In this document: piece by piece, positions 6,298 through 13,969 of the stretch | Layout: every line of letters begins with the position of its first letter | Numbering within the stretch: position 1 is the stretch's first letter | Assembly (NCBI GenBank): GCA_039931435.1 | Contig: JBDTRY010000074.1 | Coordinates: 1-15,341 of the forward strand | Length of the DNA: 15,341 bases | Direction: 5' to 3' | Source: JBDTRY01 sp039931435 | GTDB taxonomy: Bacteria > Acidobacteriota > Thermoanaerobaculia > Gp7-AA8 | Notes under the pieces: model-generated | Databases searched by the model: none | What the model saw: the letters and a program-made list of their open reading frames with translations, nothing else | Told to the model about the DNA's origin: nothing | Made by a program: the position numbers and the translations under genes

Positions 6298-8151
6298 CTG
6301 AACACCCTTCGTGAAATCGCCCTGAGAGCCTCCGAATGGTTCTCGCATTTCTGGCGGCGTGCCAGCACTCCGATCCTGAAACGGTTCGTTCGTTTCGTTC
6401 CATCGGAGCGCCAGCGGCTGCTCATTCTGACGATTATCGTCGGCGTCTTCTGCGGGTTGGCCGCCGTGGCCTTCCACGAATCCATCCGCATGGTGGAATC
6501 GATGCTTCTCGATCCCGCCGAGGCAAAACTCCGCACGCATTGGATGCTCTGGGTCCTCGCTGTTCCAACGATTGGCGGCCTGGTTTCGGGAGCCCTGCTG
6601 CAGTACGTCGTCCCGGAAGCACGGGGAAGCGGAATCCCACAGGTGAAGGTGGCCTACGCCCAGGATTCCGGCAAACTACCCTTCCACGTCTCCATCGGAA
6701 AATTCTTCATCGGCGTCATCCAGATCGGCACAGGCTCATCGCTGGGGAGAGAAGGCCCGACGGTACAGATCTGCGCTGGTATCGCCAGCCTGTTCGGAGG
6801 GGCGGCCGCCCTCTCTCGTCAGGGATTGCGGCGTATGTTACCGGTCGGAGCGGCCGCGGGGATCGCCGCAGCCTTCAACGCCCCGATCGCCGCGGTGACC
6901 TTCGCCATCGAGGAGATCATCGGAGACCTCGACCAGGCAGTTCTCTCGGGAGTCATCGTGGCCGCGGCACTGGCTGCTGTCATCGAACGAAGCATCCTCG
7001 GGCAGAATCCCGTCCTTCACGTCGGGCGCCAATATTCGCTTCAACACCCGACATCGCTGATCCTCTATGCCCTTCTGGGGGTCGTGGCCGCGTTCGTTTC
7101 GATGCTCTTCACCGATTCCCTGCTGATACTGCGCGACAGGTTCAAGCGACTGAACGCGATTCCGGGATGGATGCATCCTGCCATCGGCGGACTGACTACT
7201 GGAGCCCTGGCGGTGGTGGCACTGCGCTGGTTGAATGTCGACGGGGTCACAGGCGGCGGCTACCGCACGCTCTCTACAGCGCTCTCCGGAAATCTGGCTG
7301 TCAAGGCTTTGCTGCTGCTGTGCATCATGAAACTCGTGGCCACGGTTGTCTCCTATTCCAGCGGTGGAGCTGGAGGCATCTTCGCCCCTGCCCTCTTCAT
7401 CGGTGGAATGCTGGGCGGTGCCGTCGGGTACCTCGATCACCTTCTGCTGGCCAGCTCGAGTGAGCAGGTCGGTGCGTTTGCGCTGGTGGGAATGGGTGCG
7501 GTGTTCGCCGGTATCGTTCGCGCCCCGATTACTTCCGTGCTGATCATCTTCGAGATGACCAACAGTTACGGACTGATCCTGCCGCTGATGATTGCCAACA
7601 TGAGCGCATATGCGCTGGCGCGCCGTTACCGGCCCACCCCGATTTACGAAGCTCTTATTCAACAGGACGGAATTCAATTGCCGCACAGACGTTCGCGGAT
7701 CAATCCCCTGGACCGTCTTCCTGTCGCCGCTGTGATGACCACGAAGGCGGTGACGATCCTTCCAGGGTCGACGGTCGATCAGGCACTGGAGAAAGTGGCC
7801 ACGAGTGAATACAACATTTACCCGGTGGTCAGCGCCGACGGGGGTTTCGCCGGATTCATTCAGGCCTCGCGGTTACGCCTGGAACGCGCCAACGGTAACG
7901 GTGGCGAAGCTGTAAGCTCGTTCGCCTGGGCAGGCGAAGCAGTCAATCCTGATGTGCCGACCACGCGCGCCGCGGTAAAACTCAACCAGTCCGGAATCCA
8001 TCTTCTGGCAGTCGTCGCTCCGGACGAAAAACGGACGTTTCTCGGTCTGCTCACCTCCAGTGATATCGTCCGCGCACATGCCGACGCCGCGCCCGACCGC
8101 ACCGAAGATCAGGCCAAGCGGGAAGGCTCGCGCGAACGAATACCACGCTAG
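6298..8151 (+). CDS. ClC chloride channel/H+-Cl- antiporter with C-terminal CBS pair
   Basis: A ClC-family anion transporter of 617 residues, if started at CTG 6298. The inner-membrane core carries the anion filter GSGIP (about 110-114), GREGP with gating Glu152, FAIEE (Glu205/206) at the internal proton-glutamate site of ClC-ec1, GGIFAP (359-364), and the Tyr of TPIYEAL (about 450) matching ClC-ec1 Tyr445. With both glutamates present, 2Cl-/H+ exchange is likelier than a pure channel. Residues 474-600 form two CBS modules (AVMTTKAVTILPGSTVDQAL first), normally an adenine-nucleotide sensor. The only conventional start, TTG 6457, falls inside the first membrane helix (LLILTIIVGVFCGLAAVAFH), so translation must begin upstream; the 53-residue extension begins at a CTG behind a strong Shine-Dalgarno and is a plausible basic, amphipathic N-terminus. 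It lies 75 bp after the dipeptidase and 38 bp before NDH-2. Confidence 0.92.
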   Translation: MNTLREIALRASEWFSHFWRRASTPILKRFVRFVPSERQRLLILTIIVGVFCGLAAVAFHESIRMVESMLLDPAEAKLRTHWMLWVLAVPTIGGLVSGALLQYVVPEARGSGIPQVKVAYAQDSGKLPFHVSIGKFFIGVIQIGTGSSLGREGPTVQICAGIASLFGGAAALSRQGLRRMLPVGAAAGIAAAFNAPIAAVTFAIEEIIGDLDQAVLSGVIVAAALAAVIERSILGQNPVLHVGRQYSLQHPTSLILYALLGVVAAFVSMLFTDSLLILRDRFKRLNAIPGWMHPAIGGLTTGALAVVALRWLNVDGVTGGGYRTLSTALSGNLAVKALLLLCIMKLVATVVSYSSGGAGGIFAPALFIGGMLGGAVGYLDHLLLASSSEQVGAFALVGMGAVFAGIVRAPITSVLIIFEMTNSYGLILPLMIANMSAYALARRYRPTPIYEALIQQDGIQLPHRRSRINPLDRLPVAAVMTTKAVTILPGSTVDQALEKVATSEYNIYPVVSADGGFAGFIQASRLRLERANGNGGEAVSSFAWAGEAVNPDVPTTRAAVKLNQSGIHLLAVVAPDEKRTFLGLLTSSDIVRAHADAAPDRTEDQAKREGSRERIPR

Positions 8152-8189
8152 ATTTCTGGCCGGGTAGAACCTATGACAAAGCTCTGCAT

Positions 8190-9461
8190 ATGAGCGATCA
8201 GAGAAGGGTCGTAATCATCGGTGGAGGGTTTGGTGGCCTCACCGCCGCCAAACGCCTGCGCCGGACGGCAGTGCAGATCACACTCGTCGATCAGCGTAAC
8301 CACCATTTGTTCCAGCCGTTGCTCTACCAGGTGGCCACGGCGGCCCTCAATCCCGCGGACATCGCCACTCCGATCCGCTCCGTCCTCAGTTCCCAACGCA
8401 ACGTAGAGGTTCTGCTTGACCGTGCCACAGGAATCGATCGGGTGGCAAAGAAGGTAATTCTCGCCGGCGGAGAGCTGACCTACGATTATCTGGTGATTGG
8501 AACAGGAGCTACGCACTCCTACTTTGGTCACCCGGAATGGGCCGAAAATGCCCCCGGTCTGAAAAGTATCGAAGACGCGCTGGAGATCCGCAGGCGCGTT
8601 CTTCTGGCCTATGAGGCGGCAGAGCGGGAAGCAACATCGGACCAGGCCCCCTGGCTGACCTTCGTCGTCGTTGGAGGCGGGCCTACAGGAGTCGAATTGG
8701 CCGGTGCCCTCGCCGAGATCTCCCGTCACACGCTCTCAAGGGACTTCAGGCACATCGATCCCGCTGACGCCAAGGTCATTCTGCTCGAAGGCGAGGACCG
8801 CGTCCTGCCAGTCTATCCTCCGAGCCTGTCGCAAAAGGCAAAACGTCAACTGCAGGGACTGGGCGTCGAGGTGCGCACGGGAAGAAGGGTTACGGCCATC
8901 GACCGGGAAGGCGTCTCCATCGGGGACGAGCGAATCGAAGCCAGGACGGTTCTCTGGGCAGCAGGCGTTCAGGCCTCTCCCCTGGCCAGAGCCCTGGATG
9001 TTCCCCTGGATTCGGCGGGCCGCGTACTCGTCCGGGAGGATCTGACCGTTCCTGGAGACGACGCCGTTTTCGTCATCGGTGACCTCGCCGCGGTGACGCA
9101 GGACGATGGCACGTTCGTACCTGGTGTCGCACCATCCGCAATCCAGGAAGGCGCTCACACGGCCGACAACATCCGCCGCTTGATCCGAGGCCAGCCCACG
9201 AAACCGTTTCGCTATTGGAACAAAGGCTCTCTGGCAACAATTGGCCGTGCCGCGGGGGTGGCCGACCTGGGCCGGCTTAGGCTCTCCGGCGCGGTGGCCT
9301 GGCTAGCGTGGCTGATGATCCACATCTTCTTCCTCATCGGCTTTCGCAATCGCGTTCTGGTGCTTATTCAGTGGGCATGGTCCTATCTCACCTACCAACG
9401 GGGTGCGCGCCTGATCACAGGAGCCCCCGAGTTGCAGCTCCCAGACAGAGGCGATCACTGA
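8190..9461 (+). CDS. ndh: Type II NADH:quinone oxidoreductase (NDH-2)
   Basis: A 423-residue flavoprotein that passes electrons from NADH to quinone without pumping protons, bound to the inner face of the cytoplasmic membrane. The N-terminal FAD Rossmann motif is GGGFGG (11-16); RNHHLFQPLLYQVATAAL (36-53) is the family's flavin/quinone segment; the NADH motif is VGGGPTGVELAGALAE (161-176); the second FAD contact is VFVIGD; and GVAPSAIQEG is the quinone-side motif. The hydrophobic, amphipathic C-terminal helices at about 368-410 (WLAWLMIHIFFLIGFRNRVL region) provide membrane attachment without full spanning. There is no clear Shine-Dalgarno before ATG 8190 and no alternative start close by. 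It ends the plus-strand run and converges with the secreted-repeat gene 49 bp away. Confidence 0.92.
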   Translation: MSDQRRVVIIGGGFGGLTAAKRLRRTAVQITLVDQRNHHLFQPLLYQVATAALNPADIATPIRSVLSSQRNVEVLLDRATGIDRVAKKVILAGGELTYDYLVIGTGATHSYFGHPEWAENAPGLKSIEDALEIRRRVLLAYEAAEREATSDQAPWLTFVVVGGGPTGVELAGALAEISRHTLSRDFRHIDPADAKVILLEGEDRVLPVYPPSLSQKAKRQLQGLGVEVRTGRRVTAIDREGVSIGDERIEARTVLWAAGVQASPLARALDVPLDSAGRVLVREDLTVPGDDAVFVIGDLAAVTQDDGTFVPGVAPSAIQEGAHTADNIRRLIRGQPTKPFRYWNKGSLATIGRAAGVADLGRLRLSGAVAWLAWLMIHIFFLIGFRNRVLVLIQWAWSYLTYQRGARLITGAPELQLPDRGDH

Positions 9462-9510
9462 GGAAGGGTCTGACGAAGACCGAGAGAATAAATCGGCTTG
9501 TGAAATCGCG

Positions 9511-10860
9511 TCAGAGGCGTACGGGTCGCCTGCGGACAGGCGGCGGGGGCGGAGTGGGATCGTTCTCGCCGATAAACCGGGAGAAGATGCGCGAGGTCAC
9601 GCAACCTCCCTCGAAATTCGTATCGCGCGAGTAGACGACGATGATTCTCCGCTCGCCCCTGCTATCCAGATCCGGAGAGCTTTCGGCGAGGGAACTGGCG
9701 GCAACGATCTGGCCCTGCGCCGGTACCGTATCCAGCAGGAAACCCTCGCTGGTCACTCTGCTGGCAAATACGTCGAGGTCCGTCACCAGTGCATCCCAGC
9801 CAACGAGAAACCCGACGCCATCTGATGCCAGGCGCCCCTTGAGCAGACTGTCTCCCACTTGTTTCACGATCTGAAACCCGGCCGGATCGAATGCTGTATC
9901 CATTGGTACACCGTTGTCGCTATAGCGCGAACCCCAGATTCCCCTTCGCGAGGAATTCTGTTCGTCGCGCGAATAGATCACCAGAAACTCACTTCCGTTC
10001 CAGGCTACATCCGGATCTGCCACCGGAACGTTCTCCTCGTGCACCACCGTAATCAACTGGTCGAGAATCTGACCCGATGCCGAAACGCGCGCGGCGCGAA
10101 TATCTCTCGTCTCGAACGGACAGGGCAGACGATCACAGACTTCGGCATGGCGGCTCTCCTCCCAGACGACCATGAAGTTTGTTCCGCTCCAGGCGATGTT
10201 CGGACGGGAAGCGTTCGTGTCGATTTCGCTCAGGGCAAAAGGTCCCTTGACGATCTGCCCGTCCGCTGACAGCTGAACGGCGATCAGCGACTTGGCAACC
10301 CCGATGTTCGAAGGCCAGGTAACCAGATACGAAGTAGTGTCCCACTGGACGGCTGGAACAGAGTCAGATTCAACATTCCCATCGAGCAGGATCTCCTGCG
10401 ACCCGAACGTACCATCCTGGCGGATCACGCGCGCTTTCAGCAGGTACTTTGTTGCGATCTCGGGGGTCTCTTCTCGCCAAAGAATGAGATAGTCCGTGCC
10501 GTTCGACGCCAGGCGCGGTTCGACACCAAGATTCCCGGGAGTAGACACCACAGGAATGCCGCGGCCATCGAGAGGGCGGCCGTCGCCATCCAACCGCTCT
10601 GCGTAAATTTTCGGGGATGGATCAGCCTCGCTCCAGGCCACGAGATACTGCTTGCCGCTGGACGCGACCGCCGGAGTAATCTGGCGCGGTCCGCACTGAG
10701 CAGAACCTACGCTGCGAAAGAAAAGCGACGTATCGAGCATCTCCGGCCCGATGGGCAGCGGAGGCTGGCCGATGGCAATCGATGTGGCTGCCCTCGCTCC
10801 GGAGACTGCACCGCACAGCAGCAATACACTGAACAAGTAAGTCGAACTTCGTGGTCTCAC
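9511..10860 (-). CDS. Secreted seven-repeat protein, probable beta-propeller, function unknown
   Basis: I do not recognise a named family. From GTG 10860 the protein is 449 residues with an N-terminal signal peptide: RPR, a hydrophobic core STYLFSVLLLCGAVSG, then ARA before ATS, a good signal-peptidase I site. Seven imperfect repeats follow, each with a core like W-[ND]-G-[ST]-x-[YF]-L-V-x-W at about residues 72, 124, 178, 229, 292, 351 and 406 (spacing 51-63), alternating with an A-x-R-[LV]-x-x-x-G-x-x-L-D strand. Seven such blades suggest a seven-bladed beta-propeller; that is inference. Four Cys are scattered, and the tail is Pro-rich then Arg-rich (PPPPP then VRRRPVRL). GTG is chosen over ATG 10956 because it gives a clean signal peptide and has GGGAG 5 nt upstream. 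It has its own candidate promoter and is 140 bp from the PBP gene, which is read in the same direction. Confidence 0.8.
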   Translation of the reverse strand: MRPRSSTYLFSVLLLCGAVSGARAATSIAIGQPPLPIGPEMLDTSLFFRSVGSAQCGPRQITPAVASSGKQYLVAWSEADPSPKIYAERLDGDGRPLDGRGIPVVSTPGNLGVEPRLASNGTDYLILWREETPEIATKYLLKARVIRQDGTFGSQEILLDGNVESDSVPAVQWDTTSYLVTWPSNIGVAKSLIAVQLSADGQIVKGPFALSEIDTNASRPNIAWSGTNFMVVWEESRHAEVCDRLPCPFETRDIRAARVSASGQILDQLITVVHEENVPVADPDVAWNGSEFLVIYSRDEQNSSRRGIWGSRYSDNGVPMDTAFDPAGFQIVKQVGDSLLKGRLASDGVGFLVGWDALVTDLDVFASRVTSEGFLLDTVPAQGQIVAASSLAESSPDLDSRGERRIIVVYSRDTNFEGGCVTSRIFSRFIGENDPTPPPPPVRRRPVRL

Positions 10861-10903
10861 GCAATCTCCCGGACGCACGCCGCTGCGCAGAAGCCGGCTT
10901 CGA

Positions 10904-10929
10904 TCTGATTCTGGCACTCTTGAATCAGA
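10904..10929. repeat. 8-bp inverted repeat over -10/start site (possible operator)
   Basis: TCTGATTC at 10904-10911 is the exact reverse complement of GAATCAGA at 10922-10929, with a 10-bp spacer. Centre-to-centre distance is about 18 bp, close to two helical turns, a typical dimeric-repressor geometry. It covers the transcription start predicted from the candidate promoter and the end of its -10. Operator function is inference. Confidence 0.35.
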
Positions 10930-10956
10930 ATAGCTGGAAAACGGCGTGAATGACAA
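10927..10956 (-). promoter_or_regulatory. Candidate sigma-70-type promoter for the secreted-repeat gene
   Basis: On the minus strand TTGTCA (10956-10951, five of six to TTGACA) and TATTCT (10932-10927, four of six to TATAAT) are separated by 18 bp. Initiation near 10920 would leave a leader of about 60 nt to GTG 10860, including its GGGAG ribosome site. The downstream edge of the -10 overlaps an 8-bp inverted repeat. Confidence 0.45.
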
Positions 10957-10981
10957 AAGAAACCTGCCTCGGACTTTCGTC

Positions 10982-10995
10982 GCCGGTTCTCCGGC
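10982..10995 (-). terminator. Hairpin just after the PBP stop codon
   Basis: GCCGG/CCGGC arms of 5 bp around a 4-base loop start 5 nt beyond the PBP TAG (11001). No immediate T-run follows; a TTTCTTTT stretch lies about 17 nt further on. A weak or Rho-assisted terminator is possible but not secure. Confidence 0.25.
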
Positions 10996-11000
10996 CGCAA

Positions 11001-13481
11001 CTAAAGCGACGGCGGGGGACTTGTGCTTGGTAGCGGCGATGCGGAGGAGCGAGGTGCCGGAGGGACCGGCGAGGGGACGGCGGTGCTTGACGGCTCGACT
11101 CCGGTCGCCGGAACGACGGATTCACCGGCCGGTGCCACGTCGCGTTCCATCTGGGGCGGCATCTTGCTGATCGAGACAAGCTCACCGGTACACATGCGAT
11201 CAGGTTCGGTGCCGGCGACGAAGGCCTCCTCCACTACCCTGCCGCACCCATCCGGTCCCCGCCGGCCCGAGTACAGATCCATCGGCACCCGGACAACGCC
11301 AGCCGGCTGTTCGAACTCCTTCTTCTCGGACATCAGCTTCAGCTCATACATTTTCTTGACGATGTCGGTCCAGATCGGCAAGGCCACGACAGCACCGGTG
11401 GAGCCGCCGCCCAGCGAGCGGCTGGGATCGTCGTAACCGACCCAGACTCCGATCGAATACTCAGGCGAAAACCCGACGAACCAGGCGTCGGTAAAGCCGT
11501 TGGTTGTTCCGGTCTTCCCCGCCAGAGTTCCAGGAAGCGTGTGAGCATCGTAAGCCGTGCCACGGTCGATGGTGCCCTGCAGCGCCCAGGCCATGGTGTA
11601 AGCCGTCTGGGCCGACGTACCTTCGGAGAGATCGGCATAGTTCTCTTCGAGAACCTTTTGCGTAGCATCTTTGATCTTGCGGATCAGCCTCGGCCGGATA
11701 TACACGCCCTGATTGGGAAAGACGTTGAAGGCGGCGGTGAGTTCCATGGGAGAGACGCCGGCAGAGCCAAGGGCCAGAGATGGATAAGCCGGAAGCGGCG
11801 CTGTCACTCCGAGGTGGCGCGCGAAATCGACGACGTTGCTGATCCCCACGCGCATGATCGTCTTCACCGCGGGGATGTTGATCGACTTCTCCAGCGCCCT
11901 CTGAATGGTGATCACTCCCTCGTACTCACCTTCATAATTTCGGGGCGAGTACACGGTCGTTCCGAACTGCATCGTAAACGGAGCATCGATTACTGTGTCG
12001 GCCATCGTCATGCCTTTTTCCATGGCCGCTCCATAAACGAAGGCCTTGAATGCCGAACCCACCTGCCGCAGCGACTGCACAGCGCGGTTGAACTTCGATT
12101 CGTGAAAATCGTAGCCACCAACCATGGCTCGCACTTCGCCGCTGCGCGCGTCGATGACGACGACAGCACCCTGGACCTGAGGAACCTGGTCGAGATACCA
12201 CAACGCTTTTTTCGACTTCGGATCAATGTCCTGGCGGAGGTGCACCAGATCTCCACGCTTGAGCAGCCCGTGCAACGACGGCTTCCCCGTCCAGGCCCAG
12301 GCGGACGGAGGAAGTTCGATAGTTTGAGAACGGAAGCGGACTGTGATGCTTTTGGATTGCGACTCCAGGACGACCGCGGGGTAGAGCCGCCCCTCCATCA
12401 ACTCGTCCTTCCAGGACGGATCCGACCAGGCTTCCGGCGACAAACCTTCGGTGATCACGTTGCGCACCGGTTTGCGAAACCCTCGACGATGATCGAAGTG
12501 CTGGAGACCCCGGCGCAGGGCATCTTCTGCCGCTCGCTGAACCCTGAGATCGAGAGTGGTAGTCACCTCCAGACCACTTCGATAGAGCCCCTCGGTGCCG
12601 TAGTGCTTCTCCAGGTACTGCCGGACCTCTTCCGAAAAATAGGCTCCGACAGCGGGGGCGTCCTCTTTGTAGGATCCAAGCACCAGCGGGGTGTTCACCG
12701 CCTGCTGGTATTGATCGCGCGTAATACTTTTTACTTCCAGCATCCTGCGTAGAACATGATTGCGGCGGCGAAGGGCGTTGTCGGGATGGCGGATCGGAGA
12801 GTAATACTCCGGGCGGCGGTTGATACCTGCCAGCACCGCGGCCTCCGGAATCGTCAGGTCTTTGGCGTGCTTTCCGAAGTAGACACGCGAGGCTGCCTCG
12901 ACGCCGTAAGCCCCTTCGCCCAGGTAGACCTGGTTGGCGTACATCTCGAAGATCTGGTCTTTGGTCAGATCCTTTTCGATCTCGAAGGCTAGAAATGCTT
13001 CGTTCAACTTCCGCCGCCAGCTCTTTTCAGGGGTGAGAAAAAGCTGTTTGGCCAGTTGCTGCGTCAGCGTGGACGCTCCCTCCACCTTACGGCCGGCCAT
13101 TACGTTGGCACTGAGGGCACGAAGGATGGCAAAGGGATCCACGCCACTGTGCTGGAAGAAGCTGGCATCCTCGGTGGCGACGATGGCATCGACTACTGCC
13201 GGAGCCATGTCCTTCTTGCGGACAAGGATTCTGCGTTGAATGGAGTACTCGGCGAGCAGGTCGCCGTCTCTGGTGAACAGGCGGGTAATGACGTCGGGAC
13301 GGTACGTATCCAGTGTGTCAACGAGAGGAATTCGGATCAGGCGGGCCACGAGAAATCCGCTGGGAATGCCCAGGCCCAGTGCGGCAATGAGAATGAGAAA
13401 GCGCCGGAGCAATGGCCGCCGGCGGCGCAAACGAGGAGCCGGTTCATCCATCGACGTCTGCGGAAAGGTCGCCTCACTCAC
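11001..13481 (-). CDS. Class A penicillin-binding protein (PBP1A-type bifunctional transglycosylase/transpeptidase)
   Basis: A bifunctional peptidoglycan synthase, 826 residues from GTG 13481. After a short basic cytoplasmic tail (RLRRRRPLLRR) there is one membrane anchor (FLILIAALGLGIPSGFLVA). The GT51 domain has TEDASFFQHSG (catalytic Glu104), GASTLTQQLAKQLFL, and RRKLNEAFLAFEIE. The transpeptidase domain has SAFK (catalytic Ser476), SIN (533-535) and AGKTGTTNG with KTG at 656-658, all intact. An OB-like linker (about 365-425) separates them, as in PBP1A. The C-terminus is a roughly 70-residue Pro/Ser/Ala-rich tail after a small Cys-containing segment. Start is uncertain: GTG 13481 lies at the probable transcript start, ATG 13451 trims ten residues, and ATG 13529 would run into the divergent promoter; none has a Shine-Dalgarno. 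ponA or mrcA would be the conventional symbol. Confidence 0.92.
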   Translation of the reverse strand: MSEATFPQTSMDEPAPRLRRRRPLLRRFLILIAALGLGIPSGFLVARLIRIPLVDTLDTYRPDVITRLFTRDGDLLAEYSIQRRILVRKKDMAPAVVDAIVATEDASFFQHSGVDPFAILRALSANVMAGRKVEGASTLTQQLAKQLFLTPEKSWRRKLNEAFLAFEIEKDLTKDQIFEMYANQVYLGEGAYGVEAASRVYFGKHAKDLTIPEAAVLAGINRRPEYYSPIRHPDNALRRRNHVLRRMLEVKSITRDQYQQAVNTPLVLGSYKEDAPAVGAYFSEEVRQYLEKHYGTEGLYRSGLEVTTTLDLRVQRAAEDALRRGLQHFDHRRGFRKPVRNVITEGLSPEAWSDPSWKDELMEGRLYPAVVLESQSKSITVRFRSQTIELPPSAWAWTGKPSLHGLLKRGDLVHLRQDIDPKSKKALWYLDQVPQVQGAVVVIDARSGEVRAMVGGYDFHESKFNRAVQSLRQVGSAFKAFVYGAAMEKGMTMADTVIDAPFTMQFGTTVYSPRNYEGEYEGVITIQRALEKSINIPAVKTIMRVGISNVVDFARHLGVTAPLPAYPSLALGSAGVSPMELTAAFNVFPNQGVYIRPRLIRKIKDATQKVLEENYADLSEGTSAQTAYTMAWALQGTIDRGTAYDAHTLPGTLAGKTGTTNGFTDAWFVGFSPEYSIGVWVGYDDPSRSLGGGSTGAVVALPIWTDIVKKMYELKLMSEKKEFEQPAGVVRVPMDLYSGRRGPDGCGRVVEEAFVAGTEPDRMCTGELVSISKMPPQMERDVAPAGESVVPATGVEPSSTAVPSPVPPAPRSSASPLPSTSPPPSL

Positions 13482-13488
13482 GTGTGCC

Positions 13489-13494
13489 AGTTTA
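13489..13494 (-). promoter_or_regulatory. Possible -10 box (TAAACT) for the PBP gene
   Basis: On the minus strand TAAACT matches four of six of the -10 consensus, and its last T is 8 nt from the G of GTG 13481. TTGCTC lies 16 bp upstream as a poor -35. If real, the PBP transcript would also begin at, or a base from, its start codon. Weaker than the divergent box at 13541. Confidence 0.3.
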
Positions 13495-13537
13495 GAGCAA
13501 AGAACCCCTTGAGCAAGGGCCCGGCCCATCGACAGGC

Positions 13538-13546
13538 TGCTAAAAT
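13538..13546 (+). promoter_or_regulatory. Extended -10 promoter (TGCTAAAAT), probable leaderless start
   Basis: TG at 13538-13539, one spacer base, then TAAAAT at 13541-13546 (five of six to TATAAT) is a textbook extended -10, which can work without a -35 box; none is seen. Seven nt after its last T is the A of ATG 13553, so the transcript should begin at the start codon. No Shine-Dalgarno precedes that ATG. It would drive the 138-aa protein and histidine kinase genes. Confidence 0.55.
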
Positions 13547-13552
13547 GGCCGA

Positions 13553-13969
13553 ATGGACAAATTCGTGCCCGCTGCCGAGACGCATACGCGCTCGCCCGAA
13601 TGGAGTCGCATGGTCGCCGCCTCCATCAAACACAGCGGAATCTGGGACACGTATTTCAATCTCGTCGAAACAACCAAGACACATCCCGGAGATCTTGCCG
13701 TACGCGGATATCTCGAGATCGCCCGCGCCCGCATTGTGGGCGAGCTTCTGTCGCGCTACGGAGGGATGGCCGCCGTTCCCAGCGTAACGCGGGAGTTCCG
13801 AAAGCACTACGACCGCTACAGCCTCAATGCCCAGGAAGGATATCTCGCCTCCCTCATCGACGGAACGCTGAGCATCCGTCACCTGCTCAAGGTTTCACCC
13901 CTCGATCAGTTCACGACAATTTTCCTGCTGGCCAAGCTCGACCACCTGAAAGCGATTTCAATTCCTTAA
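13553..13969 (+). CDS. Small protein of unknown function paired with a histidine kinase
   Basis: Not confidently recognised. It is a 138-residue soluble, mostly helical protein with no membrane segment or signal peptide. Residues about 14-75 are helix-forming (MVAASIKHSGIW, then DLAVRGYLEIARARIVGELL). The C-terminal 45 residues (EGYLASLIDGTLSIRHLLKV, then SPLDQFTTIFLLAKLDHLKA) follow the pattern I-D-G-x-x-[ST]-[IV]-x-x-[LI]-L-x-x-S-x-[LF]-[DE]-x-F-x-T that I associate with winged-helix-like tails of DUF4388/PATAN-type signalling proteins; this is a resemblance, not a family call. The stop TAA is followed directly by the kinase ATG with zero spacing, so the two are surely co-translated and probably act together. 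The start is supported by an extended -10 placing the mRNA end at this ATG. No catalytic motif is visible. Confidence 0.8.
   Translation: MDKFVPAAETHTRSPEWSRMVAASIKHSGIWDTYFNLVETTKTHPGDLAVRGYLEIARARIVGELLSRYGGMAAVPSVTREFRKHYDRYSLNAQEGYLASLIDGTLSIRHLLKVSPLDQFTTIFLLAKLDHLKAISIP

Noticed and set aside
6336..7463. 375-codon plus-strand open frame overlapping the ClC gene
   Set aside because: Its product is a Arg/Gly/His-rich shadow of the ClC reading frame, typical of GC-rich DNA; the ClC frame carries all the family motifs.
6838..7686. 282-codon minus-strand open frame opposite the ClC gene
   Set aside because: Composition (Gln/Asp/His/Arg-rich, no motif) is that of an antisense shadow; no ribosome site or operon context.
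9467..9481. GGTCT/AGACC hairpin just after the NDH-2 stop
   Set aside because: Only 5 bp, no T-run, so not enough for an intrinsic terminator between the convergent genes.
11541..12752. 403-codon plus-strand open frame antisense to the PBP gene
   Set aside because: It lies wholly opposite the transpeptidase and transglycosylase coding sequence with intact catalytic motifs and has no domain of its own.
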